Virus record (IMG/VR): IMGVR_UViG_3300043470_000404
Span: 1-20,967 of that record
DNA from: a virus
DNA: 20,967 nucleotides
Direction: 5' to 3' (one strand)
Shown: positions 6,986-13,945 of the stretch, one piece after another
Layout: each line of letters opens with the position of its first letter
Numbering within the stretch: the first letter of the stretch is position 1
Program-made: the position numbers and the translations under genes
The notes under the pieces: generated by a model
The model's input: only the letters and a program-made list of their open reading frames with translations
What the model was told of the DNA's origin: nothing
The model's database searches: none

Positions 6986-7084
6986 ATGTTTGAAGAATTG
7001 GCTCAAAGATTAGAACAACAGGAACGACCACAAATTCGTGAGGAACGACCACAAATTCGTGACATCTGGTTCAACCAGACCTAG
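6986..7084 (+). CDS. 32-residue repeat-containing peptide, possible substrate of the adjacent ligases
   Basis: ATG 6986 opens 32 codons ending at TAG 7082-7084. The peptide begins MFEELAQRLEQQ, an amphipathic acidic helix, and is followed by two exact copies of a seven-residue unit (ERPQIR plus E or D) and a short aromatic tail IWFNQT. The ribosome binding site is weak (AGGT at 6976-6979). The frame also continues upstream as YGIPGLD without an ATG, so the true product may be longer. It ends 12 bases before the ATP-grasp gene and follows an amidoligase. A leader helix, then repeated cores rich in Glu, Gln and Arg, encoded beside an ATP-grasp enzyme, is the layout of ribosomally made modified peptides. 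The role is inference; the gene could also be a decayed remnant of a longer one. Confidence 0.45.
   Translation: MFEELAQRLEQQERPQIREERPQIRDIWFNQT
7020..7061 (+). repeat. Two tandem copies of a 21-base unit
   Basis: The unit AGGAACGACCACAAATTCGTG is present at 7020-7040 and again, identically, at 7041-7061. Its length of exactly seven codons keeps the small peptide's frame and doubles an ERPQIR-type motif. Perfect identity at the DNA level implies a recent duplication or slippage. Confidence 0.95.
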
Positions 7085-7096
7085 GAGAGTTAGGCG

Positions 7097-7843
7097 ATGT
7101 CGATTAAAATTTATCCATACAAGCAGGGTTCTCGCTCTGCCCGTGCCCTTGCCGATGCTCTTGGGGGTCGCGTTTTGCGGCTCCAAGGGTCCACTTACAG
7201 ATACCGTGAGCGCGATACAATTATCAATTGGGGTAATTCTACTGCTTTTAGATTTGATGAACAAATGATTAATTTTATAAATAAAAGTCATTTGTGTAGA
7301 GGTGCTTCAAATAAATTATCAGCATTTACTCAGATGTCTTTTGAAGGTGTACAAATCCCAGAGTTCTGGACTAATAGAGAAGATATTCCTGACGATGCGT
7401 TCCCTATAGTATGTCGTACCATTCTTAATGGTCATTCCGGTGCTGGTATTGTTATTGCTAACAATCGCGGAGAAATTGTAAACGCTCCTTTGTATGTAAA
7501 ATATATGAAGAAGCGTGACGAATACCGTATTCATGCCGGTTTGCATGGTATCATCTCAATACAACGAAAGGCTACACGCAATGGTGAACCACCTCTTGAT
7601 ACTCGCATTCGTAATCATAATAATGGTTATGTTTTTATACGTGGTGACGTTGCTCCTCCAGAACAAGTTATTGAACAAGCTAGATTTGCAGTTAACAGCC
7701 TCGGCCTTGATTTCGGCGCTGTTGATATTATTTACAATCATCATTATCAATTAGCAACCGTTCTTGAAGTGAACACAGCGCCGGGGCTTGAGGGCCAGAC
7801 AGTTATTGACTACGCCAATTATTTTAGGGAACATTACACATGA
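7097..7843 (+). CDS. ATP-grasp ligase (RimK-like fold)
   Basis: This 248-residue protein has the ATP-grasp plan. The pre-ATP-grasp N-terminus carries GSRSARALADALGG (11-24) and an INWGNS turn (43-48). The Gly-rich nucleotide loop is NGHSGAGIVIA (111-121), followed by the lysine strand YVKYMKKRDEYRIH (133-146). FGAVDII (206-212) and LEVNTAPGLEG (223-233) supply the acidic and Asn ligands for magnesium. Enzymes of this kind activate a carboxylate with ATP and join it to an amine or hydroxyl, as in RimK glutamylation or peptide macrocyclisation. AGGAG at 7083-7087 gives a good start at 7097. The last codon overlaps the next gene (ATGA). The neighbours are two amidoligases and a short repeat peptide, which suggests a peptide or amino-acid polymer as substrate. 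Confidence 0.88.
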   Translation: MSIKIYPYKQGSRSARALADALGGRVLRLQGSTYRYRERDTIINWGNSTAFRFDEQMINFINKSHLCRGASNKLSAFTQMSFEGVQIPEFWTNREDIPDDAFPIVCRTILNGHSGAGIVIANNRGEIVNAPLYVKYMKKRDEYRIHAGLHGIISIQRKATRNGEPPLDTRIRNHNNGYVFIRGDVAPPEQVIEQARFAVNSLGLDFGAVDIIYNHHYQLATVLEVNTAPGLEGQTVIDYANYFREHYT

Positions 7844-8052
7844 GATGCCACATTTGCAACGCCGTTTTAAGTGAGAGAGAAATACAAATCAATCGTGACC
7901 ACGGGGACTTTGACCCATGTGGAACATGTCTTGAAGTAATTGATGAAGTATTTAGCAATGAACCAGAAGAAGTGATTGATGAGCAGATTGATTTCGAACT
8001 TTTATTCTCACAATCTCAAGACGTTACGGATCTGGAGGAAGATAGTGCTTGA
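7840..8052 (+). CDS. Small zinc-ribbon protein with acidic tail
   Basis: This gene encodes 70 residues. CHIC at 3-6 and CGTC at 27-30 form two CxxC knuckles, a likely single zinc site. From residue 34 on the protein is strongly acidic and probably helical or unfolded. It is coupled to the ATP-grasp gene through ATGA at 7840-7843. Its stop codon TGA at 8050-8052 lies inside the -35 box of the next promoter, which makes the transcription unit boundary exact. The zinc-knuckle style resembles that at the end of the class II amidotransferase. The function is unknown; it may be a small adaptor or nucleic-acid-binding protein. Confidence 0.75.
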   Translation: MRCHICNAVLSEREIQINRDHGDFDPCGTCLEVIDEVFSNEPEEVIDEQIDFELLFSQSQDVTDLEEDSA

Positions 8053-8077
8053 CAAAACAGCTGATGCAGGATATAAT
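8049..8077 (+). promoter_or_regulatory. Perfect sigma70 promoter
   Basis: TTGACA at 8049-8054 and TATAAT at 8072-8077 are separated by exactly 17 bases, which is the full bacterial housekeeping consensus. Transcription should begin near 8084. It overlaps the end of the zinc-ribbon gene and lies within what would be the upstream part of the nucleotidyltransferase frame, so it drives the nucleotidyltransferase and the replication genes after it. It shows the phage relies on host RNA polymerase here. Confidence 0.88.
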
Positions 8078-8131
8078 ACCTATATAGGGTACAGCGAGGT
8101 TAATTACATTCATACTACTAAGCTTAGAAAT

Positions 8132-8788
8132 ATGTCAAATAACACAATGATTGACCTTATGTCTTTGTCTAAAAGCCTTGATAAACTTACAGACAAATAT
8201 AATACTAGACCTGTCATTGCAGGAGGGGCTGTTCGAGACCTGCTGATGGGCTACTGCCCAAAAGACTTTGATGTATTTGTTGACATATCAGCTGTTGAAG
8301 ATGAGGATGAACAACAAGACTTTATAGACTCTTTCTTGTACGATTTTTGCGTGGACATGAGTGGTAATTATTTTTATAATCTAAATAATATAGGTTGGCC
8401 TTATTCGATTTTACCTACTGATACCAGTAAGACCCCTTTAGAATACATAAACATGGAAAACACGTTTCAAGTATATGAATGGGGAATGTATCAGTTTATT
8501 TTTATGAAGGACCCTATGATACAGGAGAACCCTGGTCAATGGATATTAGACAGGTTTGACTACTCTCTTGTCAAATGTTTTATTGACCCTTCTACACACA
8601 AAGTATACGCATCCGATGAGTTTATGCGAGACAGAGAAGCTAAACATATTGAAGTTAAAGACATGACGACATACGCACGAGTAATGAAATGGACAAAACG
8701 TAATGGTATAGACATTACTCCTAACCTATTATATGTAGAGAAAGATAAGAATGAGAGCTACGAAGCAAAGCCATCTGCCATGCCCTAA
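8132..8788 (+). CDS. Nucleotidyltransferase, pol-beta superfamily, CCA-adding-enzyme head domain
   Basis: The frame opens at 7976, but a perfect promoter with start site near 8084 lies inside it, so the start should be ATG 8132 (218 residues) or ATG 8147. The ribosome binding site before either is poor. VIAGGAVRDLLMGYCPKDFDVFV (28-50) has the GG...RD substrate loop and the DxD metal pair (Asp45, Asp47) of tRNA nucleotidyltransferases and poly(A) polymerases. The later phrase RFDYSLVKCF matches the strand after the catalytic core. It is about half the length of a full CCA-adding enzyme and lacks the neck, body and tail helices. It may modify tRNA ends or another RNA or protein. The gene overlaps the primase-helicase by 38 bases. 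Confidence 0.78.
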   Translation: MSNNTMIDLMSLSKSLDKLTDKYNTRPVIAGGAVRDLLMGYCPKDFDVFVDISAVEDEDEQQDFIDSFLYDFCVDMSGNYFYNLNNIGWPYSILPTDTSKTPLEYINMENTFQVYEWGMYQFIFMKDPMIQENPGQWILDRFDYSLVKCFIDPSTHKVYASDEFMRDREAKHIEVKDMTTYARVMKWTKRNGIDITPNLLYVEKDKNESYEAKPSAMP

Positions 8789-10391
8789 ATGTTCCTCGAC
8801 GGACGCCTACAGCATCCAAGAAAATGGGTGGGGCAAATGCTTTTCATGCGGCACACGAGTATCACCTAACAGCAGCGGCCACGCTGCGGCTAAACAGAAA
8901 GAAACTATGACAGAAACAGCAGCAGCTAAAGAAACCAAAACAACACCATTTACCCCCCTAACGGAAGTCTTTCGTGCCTTCACCGAGAGGGGTTTTTCGA
9001 AGGAGACACTCCAACGGTTTAAGGTACACGCTGGTCACGAGGGTGATAACTTTGAAGCCAAGTATCCTCTGTTCAACGCAGAGACAGGCGAACATATTGG
9101 TAATAAGATACGATACAAGAACAAGAGTTTCTCTGTTGAGGGGACTATAAAAGGGGCAGGCCTGTTCGGGAAGTTTTCATTCCCTCCGGGTTGCGCTAAG
9201 GCAATAACTATTGTAGAAGGACAAGACGATGCACTTGCAGCCTATCAAATCATGGGCAGTAAATATCCCGTGGTATCCGTACACAGTGCGTCGACAGCAG
9301 AACAAGATATTCGTAGAGATTTCGAGTATCTCAATTCCTTTGACACGATTGTCATTTGTTTTGATAGTGACGAGCCCGGAAAAAAAGCGGCTAAGGCTGT
9401 CTCTGGTATTGCTTTCCCTCTAGGCAAAGTAAAAGTCCTAACACTACGTAAGTTCAAGGATGCTAACGACTATCTTTTAAACGGTGTCTCGGATGAGTTT
9501 ACTAAGGAGTGGTGGCAAGCACCGACCTACAAGCCAGACGGCCTTAAGCTAGGCTCGGACATGTGGGAGGAGACTATCAATCGTAAGTCTTCCTTTACTG
9601 TACAGTACCCGTTCAACGGACTTAATGATTTGACATTCGGTATTCGTTTGTCAGAAATGGTCATCGTTACCGCGGACACAGGGGTTGGCAAGACTGCCCT
9701 ACTCAAGCATATTGAACATAGTCTTTTAATGAACCCAGAAGTTATTGAGAAAGGATATGGTGTTGGACTATTACACCTTGAAGAACCTAATGGTGATACT
9801 ACTCTTGGCCTCCTTAGTATCCACAATCGTATTCCGTATCACATTCCGGGTATTGAAAGGAACGAAGCTGAGCTTAGGCAAGCTTTTGACGACGTGGTTA
9901 ATCACAACCGGCTTGTTCTTTGGGACCATTTTGGCAGTAACTCTGTCGATAAAGTTATTGACAAAGTTCGACATATGGCTGCTCTTGGGTGCAAATACAT
10001 TGTCCTTGACCACCTTTCTATTGTTGTCTCGGACCAATCTGGTGACGAAAGAAAACAATTAGATGAAATTGCAACCAAACTCAAGACGCTCACGATGGAA
10101 CTGGACATTGCCGTCATTGCTGTCATACATACAAATAGACAGGGTCAGATTAGGGGAACGGCAGGTGTCGAGCAACTGGCTAATATCGTTGTTCGATTGG
10201 AGAGAGATAAGATTGACCCATCTGAGTGGCGACGTAACATCACTAAGATTACGGTGGAAAAGAATAGGTTCTGCGGATATACGGGACCTGCGTGTTACCT
10301 TTGGTACAACAAAGATACAGCTCGGCTCACAGAACTAGACCGTGAAGAAGCAGAAACATATGAAAACGGAGGATCAATCGGTGACGATTGA
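8751..10391 (+). CDS. T7 gp4-like primase-helicase
   Basis: This bifunctional replication protein of 546 residues has all expected parts. The zinc-binding primase domain uses Cys11, Cys14, Cys30 and Cys33. The TOPRIM RNA polymerase core has the catalytic IVEGQDDA (153-161, Glu156) and FDSDEPG (204-210). The RecA-like hexameric helicase starts near 285, with Walker A ADTGVGKTALL (308-318), Walker B IVLDHLSIV near 420, and the VIHTNRQ and RGTAGVEQLANIVVRLERD stretches that match T7 helicase motifs 3-4. The length is close to the 566 residues of T7 gp4. It makes primers and unwinds DNA at the phage fork with the polymerase gene just downstream (9-base gap). The C-terminus is acidic, as in T7, where the tail contacts the polymerase. 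The start at 8751 overlaps the nucleotidyltransferase. Confidence 0.95.
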   Translation: MRATKQSHLPCPKCSSTDAYSIQENGWGKCFSCGTRVSPNSSGHAAAKQKETMTETAAAKETKTTPFTPLTEVFRAFTERGFSKETLQRFKVHAGHEGDNFEAKYPLFNAETGEHIGNKIRYKNKSFSVEGTIKGAGLFGKFSFPPGCAKAITIVEGQDDALAAYQIMGSKYPVVSVHSASTAEQDIRRDFEYLNSFDTIVICFDSDEPGKKAAKAVSGIAFPLGKVKVLTLRKFKDANDYLLNGVSDEFTKEWWQAPTYKPDGLKLGSDMWEETINRKSSFTVQYPFNGLNDLTFGIRLSEMVIVTADTGVGKTALLKHIEHSLLMNPEVIEKGYGVGLLHLEEPNGDTTLGLLSIHNRIPYHIPGIERNEAELRQAFDDVVNHNRLVLWDHFGSNSVDKVIDKVRHMAALGCKYIVLDHLSIVVSDQSGDERKQLDEIATKLKTLTMELDIAVIAVIHTNRQGQIRGTAGVEQLANIVVRLERDKIDPSEWRRNITKITVEKNRFCGYTGPACYLWYNKDTARLTELDREEAETYENGGSIGDD

Positions 10392-10400
10392 AGGATTCTA

Positions 10401-12242
10401 ATGTACCTAACTCCTACTGATAAATACTGGGCCATCGACATCGAAGGCGATGACCTACCCTCTAACCGCATCTGGTGTTTGACTGCTAAGAATGTGGTAA
10501 CAAAAGAACGCATTTCTCTGGTAGGGGCTAACCCTATTCGTGAATGGGTCGATGAGAAGTTGAAGGTAGATTGTAAGTTTATAGGCCATAACATTATTGG
10601 CTATGATGCACCTACTCTTAATCGTTTACTAGGCACACGTTTAGGAATGGCCGATATAATTGACACTATGATATTGTCAATGATATTCTCTCCGTCTCTC
10701 ACAGGAGGTCATTCATTAGAGTCATGGGGTATACGCCTCAAGTCTCCTAAAGGAAAGCACGTAGACTTCTCACAGTTCACTCCAGAGATGCTAGCATATT
10801 GTGAACAAGACACAGCCTTGTGTTGTGACATCTACACCACTCTTCTTACTCGTATGAAACGACTTGGGTTCACAGACATGGGTCTTGAACTTGAGCATCG
10901 GTCATGGTATCTGATACAGAAGCAACAGCAGACTGGTTTTGCATTCAATATTGCAGAAGCCCACGTCCTGTATTCCAAGCTGAGACAGGAAGAAAACAAA
11001 CTACAGGAGAAAATACATGAGCAGTGGCCACCCACACTCGAACTTATCCGAACGTATAAGAAGCCTTACAAAAACGATGGAAGTCCTACTGCCAACCTTG
11101 CCCGACATACCGCGGAGTATGTCAGAGTTGATGTACATGGACAAGACAGATATGACTGTTTTGACTACGTTGCATTTAACATCGGCAGCCCTGACCAACG
11201 AGTTGAAAAACTTCTTGGACTTGGTTGGGAGCCTAGAGAATTTACCAAAACCGGTAAACCTAAGCCCACTGACAAAGGACGGCTTTCTCCTTCCTTAGAG
11301 GAATTCGTACAGGAGACTGACGACCAAGGCGCACGATTAATAGCTCGTTGGATTGAGTATAACTCTCGTGCTAACATGATTAACACATGGATTGAGGCAT
11401 ACAATGAAAACACGAAATGCATTCACGGGAATCTATGGTATGCTAATACCTTGCGGTATCGCCATAGCAATCCTAATACTGCTAACATACCTGCTGTAAG
11501 AGTAGGTAAAGTAAACGACATTGAAGTCCCTCTTATGGGAGAACAAGGTGTCTACACATATGAAGCGCGAGACCTCTGGACAGTCAGAGATTTAACTAAC
11601 CGAGTTCTTATCGGTGTTGATGCCAAAGGTATCCAACTACGGGTTCTCGCCCACTATCTTAACAACAAGAAATTTACGGAGGCAGTATTAGATGGAGACC
11701 CGCACTCATACAACCAACAGGTGGGAGGATTTAGATCACGAGCTATTGCTAAGACTTTCATCTATGCTTTCCTACTCGGAGCAGGAGATGCTAAAGTTGG
11801 GCAAATCATTGGCGGAACGACAAGAGATGGTAAGCAAATTAAAGAAAGGTTTATTGGAAACTTCCCAGGTCTTAAACAATTACTCGATGGCCTTGAGAGA
11901 CAGGTCCAGAGAACTGGGCGCATTAGACTTTGCGACGGGACTCCCCTTATTGTCACCGCAATGCACACTCGGCTCGGCTATCTCTTGCAAGGTGATGAGT
12001 CAAGAATAATGAAGAAGGCTGCCATCATTACGGCAGAACAAGTACGACGTAGAAAATTAGACATACTTAAAGTAGGAGATATCCACGATGAATGGCAAAA
12101 TGATGCCCTTAAAATACATGCTGACGAATTTGTTGAAGACGTATGCCCCCAAGCTTTCAATGCTTCTGGCCAGTTCTTTAACTACAGGCTTCCTATTGAC
12201 TGCGATAGTAAGGTGGGCTTGACTTGGGCGGAAACACACTAA
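10401..12242 (+). CDS. T7-like family A DNA polymerase with 3'-5' exonuclease
   Basis: This 613-residue replicative polymerase has a proofreading domain with Exo I DIEGDD (13-18), Exo II GHNIIGYDAP (62-71) and Exo III YCEQDTA (133-139), all with acidic residues intact. Motif A is GVDAKGIQLR (405-414, Asp407). The O-helix reads AKTFIYAFLLGAG (450-462) with Lys451 and Tyr455, equivalent to T7 Tyr526. Motif C is HDEW (562-565). Two differences from T7 stand out: motif A has Gln412 where T7 and E. coli Pol I have Glu, and the second O-helix Tyr is Leu459. It is about 90 residues shorter than T7 gp5, so the thioredoxin-binding insertion is probably absent. AAGGA at 10391-10395 precedes ATG 10401. 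Confidence 0.95.
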   Translation: MYLTPTDKYWAIDIEGDDLPSNRIWCLTAKNVVTKERISLVGANPIREWVDEKLKVDCKFIGHNIIGYDAPTLNRLLGTRLGMADIIDTMILSMIFSPSLTGGHSLESWGIRLKSPKGKHVDFSQFTPEMLAYCEQDTALCCDIYTTLLTRMKRLGFTDMGLELEHRSWYLIQKQQQTGFAFNIAEAHVLYSKLRQEENKLQEKIHEQWPPTLELIRTYKKPYKNDGSPTANLARHTAEYVRVDVHGQDRYDCFDYVAFNIGSPDQRVEKLLGLGWEPREFTKTGKPKPTDKGRLSPSLEEFVQETDDQGARLIARWIEYNSRANMINTWIEAYNENTKCIHGNLWYANTLRYRHSNPNTANIPAVRVGKVNDIEVPLMGEQGVYTYEARDLWTVRDLTNRVLIGVDAKGIQLRVLAHYLNNKKFTEAVLDGDPHSYNQQVGGFRSRAIAKTFIYAFLLGAGDAKVGQIIGGTTRDGKQIKERFIGNFPGLKQLLDGLERQVQRTGRIRLCDGTPLIVTAMHTRLGYLLQGDESRIMKKAAIITAEQVRRRKLDILKVGDIHDEWQNDALKIHADEFVEDVCPQAFNASGQFFNYRLPIDCDSKVGLTWAETH

Positions 12243-12802
12243 CAAAACAGAAAGCTGGAAGGACGTGGGTATATAGCGACCCTCATTTCTATCATCAAAA
12301 TATTTGTAAGTTTACAAACTATGATGGTACCAAGGTTCGCCCTTGGGATGACGCCGAAAAAATGACTAACCAGATGATTAACTGGTATAATGAAATGGTT
12401 CATCCAGAGGATAGGGTATATATTCTTGGTGACGTAGCTTTTAGTGCTGCTAACATGGAAAAATCTGTTGGTCGCATGAATGGTCGTAAAGTTCTTGTTC
12501 CCGGCAATCATGACCCGGTTAAAATGCGAAAGTATTTTCACCTGTTTGATGATGTACGTGGGTATGTTGTGAAGAAGGGTTTTATTATGTCTCACATACC
12601 TATTCACTCTCAAAGCCTGTCGCGTTGGCAGCTTAACATTCACGGACACCTACATAACAATCAGGTAATGTCATATCCGGAAGATTTTGACGTCAACCAA
12701 GAGGAAGTTCCAGACGAACGCTATTACTGTGCTTGCGTCGAACGGACAAACTTTCGTCCAATTCTACTTGACACCATTCTTAAAGAGAGAGGAATAGTAT
12801 GA
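12224..12802 (+). CDS. Calcineurin-like metallophosphoesterase
   Basis: This 192-residue protein has the dimetal phosphoesterase signature in order: SDPHFYH (18-24, Asp19 and His21), LGDVAF (68-73), GNHD (94-97), SHIPIH (123-128) and HGHLH (140-144). The close spacing and small size match the YfcE/lambda-phosphatase-like single-domain class, which acts on phosphoesters of nucleotides, proteins or RNA. The likely start is TTG 12224, with AAGGTG at 12210-12215 giving 8-base spacing; this start lies inside the polymerase gene, overlapping its last 19 bases. No ATG occurs in frame before the first motif. The TGA overlaps the next ATG. The target is unknown; a role in nucleotide metabolism or host takeover fits its neighbours. 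Confidence 0.88.
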   Translation: MGGNTLTKQKAGRTWVYSDPHFYHQNICKFTNYDGTKVRPWDDAEKMTNQMINWYNEMVHPEDRVYILGDVAFSAANMEKSVGRMNGRKVLVPGNHDPVKMRKYFHLFDDVRGYVVKKGFIMSHIPIHSQSLSRWQLNIHGHLHNNQVMSYPEDFDVNQEEVPDERYYCACVERTNFRPILLDTILKERGIV

Positions 12803-12963
12803 CAAATACACAAATGTCTCTGATAGTTTTGTTTGAGGACCTTACTACAGAACGTGTGAATGTAGACAGTCTTGACGAGGCTCGGTACAGAGCAGAGAAC
12901 CATTACAAGGATAGTATCATTGACTGGTACGTAGTCGATGGAAAAGGAATGAGATTGCGATGA
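12799..12963 (+). CDS. Small phage protein, 54 residues
   Basis: ATG 12799 overlaps the previous stop (ATGA) and has AGAGGA at 12788-12793. The frame stays open to TGA 12961-12963. The peptide MTNTQMSLIVLFED, then ERVNVDSLDEARY and IIDWYVVDGKG, has a beta-alpha-beta look and resembles the small phage proteins that extract parameters or inhibit host factors only in size. No family is recognised. Ordered codons, a good ribosome binding site and stop/start coupling on both sides support it as a gene. Confidence 0.72.
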   Translation: MTNTQMSLIVLFEDLTTERVNVDSLDEARYRAENHYKDSIIDWYVVDGKGMRLR

Positions 12964-13115
12964 TAGAGAAAGTTTCTTTCCGACCTAATGAAACATTTTA
13001 TTTTATAGGCCATGGTTTGCGACGTCCATATTGGACAGCTACTCGTTTTACTGCTTGTAAGATTGGCACAAAATGGCAGTTTTCGTTGCGTATTCTTGGT
13101 AAGAAATTAATTTAA
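12960..13115 (+). CDS. Small basic protein, 51 residues
   Basis: ATG 12960 overlaps the previous stop (ATGA) and runs to TAA 13113-13115. The product is basic and aromatic (FYFIGHGLRRPYW, then KWQFSLRILGKKLI). It has no membrane segment and no recognised family. It is the last gene before the perfect promoter at 13124, so it probably ends the transcription unit. The start relies on coupling because the upstream site is weak. Confidence 0.62.
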   Translation: MIEKVSFRPNETFYFIGHGLRRPYWTATRFTACKIGTKWQFSLRILGKKLI

Positions 13116-13123
13116 TATAAGTG

Positions 13124-13152
13124 TTGACATTTGTATAAAAACTTGATATAAT
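13124..13152 (+). promoter_or_regulatory. Perfect sigma70 promoter for the single-stranded DNA-binding protein gene
   Basis: TTGACA at 13124-13129 and TATAAT at 13147-13152 have the ideal 17-base spacing. The transcript should start near 13159, giving a leader of about 48 bases before ATG 13207. That leader contains AGGA-AATC-TCCT, a small hairpin at 13166-13177, and GAAAGG before the start. The surrounding 91 bases between the genes hold nothing else I can see. Confidence 0.9.
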
Positions 13153-13206
13153 ATGTTATAGGGTTAGGAAATCTCCTGCTCTATGGTGAAAGGTAATTGA
13201 TTAGAT

Positions 13207-13812
13207 ATGACTACTAGTAAACCACAAACCGCAGTATTCCGCGGCAAAGCACAATACGCTAAAGTTCTTGGCGAACCTATGTTGAACTACAACAAGGATG
13301 GCAAGGAGTGGAAGATTGACGTTGTCTTTGCTGATGAAAAGGGAATCAAGGCGGAGGCTAAGAAGCTCGGCATCGCTGACCGAGTGAAGCAGAAAGACAC
13401 GTACATGGATGGGCAACCTTACATGACGTTCAAGCAAGCTGAGTATAAGCGCAATGGCGAGGCTAATGAACGTATTAAAATTACGGACATCCTCGGCAAC
13501 CCTTGGCCACAAGACAAGTTGATTGGTAATGGTTCAGACATTGACGTTAAGTTTGTTGTTGTTGACTACGGCCCCGGCAAGAAGCACGGTATTTATATTC
13601 GCTCTATTCGTGTTTTGAAACTTGTCGAATACAGTAAGCAAGAGTTTGATGCTATCCCCGATGACGATGAATTTGCAGCAGAAGCTAAGGCTCTTGCTGA
13701 ACAACGTGCACGGGAAGATGCTCAGTTCAAGAAGGACTTTACCGTTGATGAGACTCCCTCTTTCAAGGGAACTACGAATGATCTCGACGACGACGTAGAC
13801 GAAGTCCTATAA
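13207..13812 (+). CDS. T7 gp2.5-like single-stranded DNA-binding protein
   Basis: This 201-residue OB-fold protein protects single-stranded DNA and coordinates the replisome. The phrases PMLNYNKDGKEWKIDVVF, YMTFKQAEYKRNGE, ITDILGNPWP, IGNGSDIDVKF and GIYIRSIRVLKLVEY follow the pattern of phage gp2.5-type proteins in order. A long acidic tail from about 172 ends NDLDDDVDEVL, the feature that contacts polymerase and helicase. T7 gp2.5 ends with Phe, whereas this one ends with Leu, which may weaken or alter that contact. GAAAGG before ATG 13207 and a dedicated perfect promoter imply high expression, as expected for a binding protein needed in bulk. Confidence 0.88.
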   Translation: MTTSKPQTAVFRGKAQYAKVLGEPMLNYNKDGKEWKIDVVFADEKGIKAEAKKLGIADRVKQKDTYMDGQPYMTFKQAEYKRNGEANERIKITDILGNPWPQDKLIGNGSDIDVKFVVVDYGPGKKHGIYIRSIRVLKLVEYSKQEFDAIPDDDEFAAEAKALAEQRAREDAQFKKDFTVDETPSFKGTTNDLDDDVDEVL

Positions 13813-13945
13813 GGTCCCTGACTAAGGTCAGGTCTCCTAGTCCTAGGGAGTACAGCAGGGGAGGTCCTGTCTGATTGAAGGACAGAGGGTGAACGCGTAG
13901 CCCCCAGTAGGTGAGAGGCCTACACTATATAGGAATTATATAAGA
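13813..13945 (+). ncRNA. Structured intergenic RNA with four adjacent hairpins
   Basis: The 133 bases between two genes fold locally: CCTGAC-TAAG-GTCAGG (13817-13832); CTCCTA with TAGGGAG, one base bulged (13834-13850); CTGTC around a 9-base loop to GACAG (13867-13885); and GTAGG-TGAGAGG-CCTAC (13907-13923). CAGG/CCTG at 13856-13870 would compete with the third hairpin, so two alternative folds exist. Composition is richer in G and C than the flanks. There is no T-run, so a simple terminator is unlikely. It sits in the 5' leader of the gene at 13946 and ends just before AGGA at 13931. A cis-regulator, an RNA processing site or a small RNA are all possible. It does not match a riboswitch I know. 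Confidence 0.5.

Noticed and set aside
7976-8131. N-terminal extension of the nucleotidyltransferase
   Set aside because: A perfect promoter and its start site lie within this stretch, the sequence has no family similarity, and the zinc-ribbon gene uses the first part in another frame.
13813-13945. Cobalamin riboswitch upstream of B12-related genes
   Set aside because: The B12 box and core patterns are not present, and the ribonucleotide reductase is more than 4 kb downstream.
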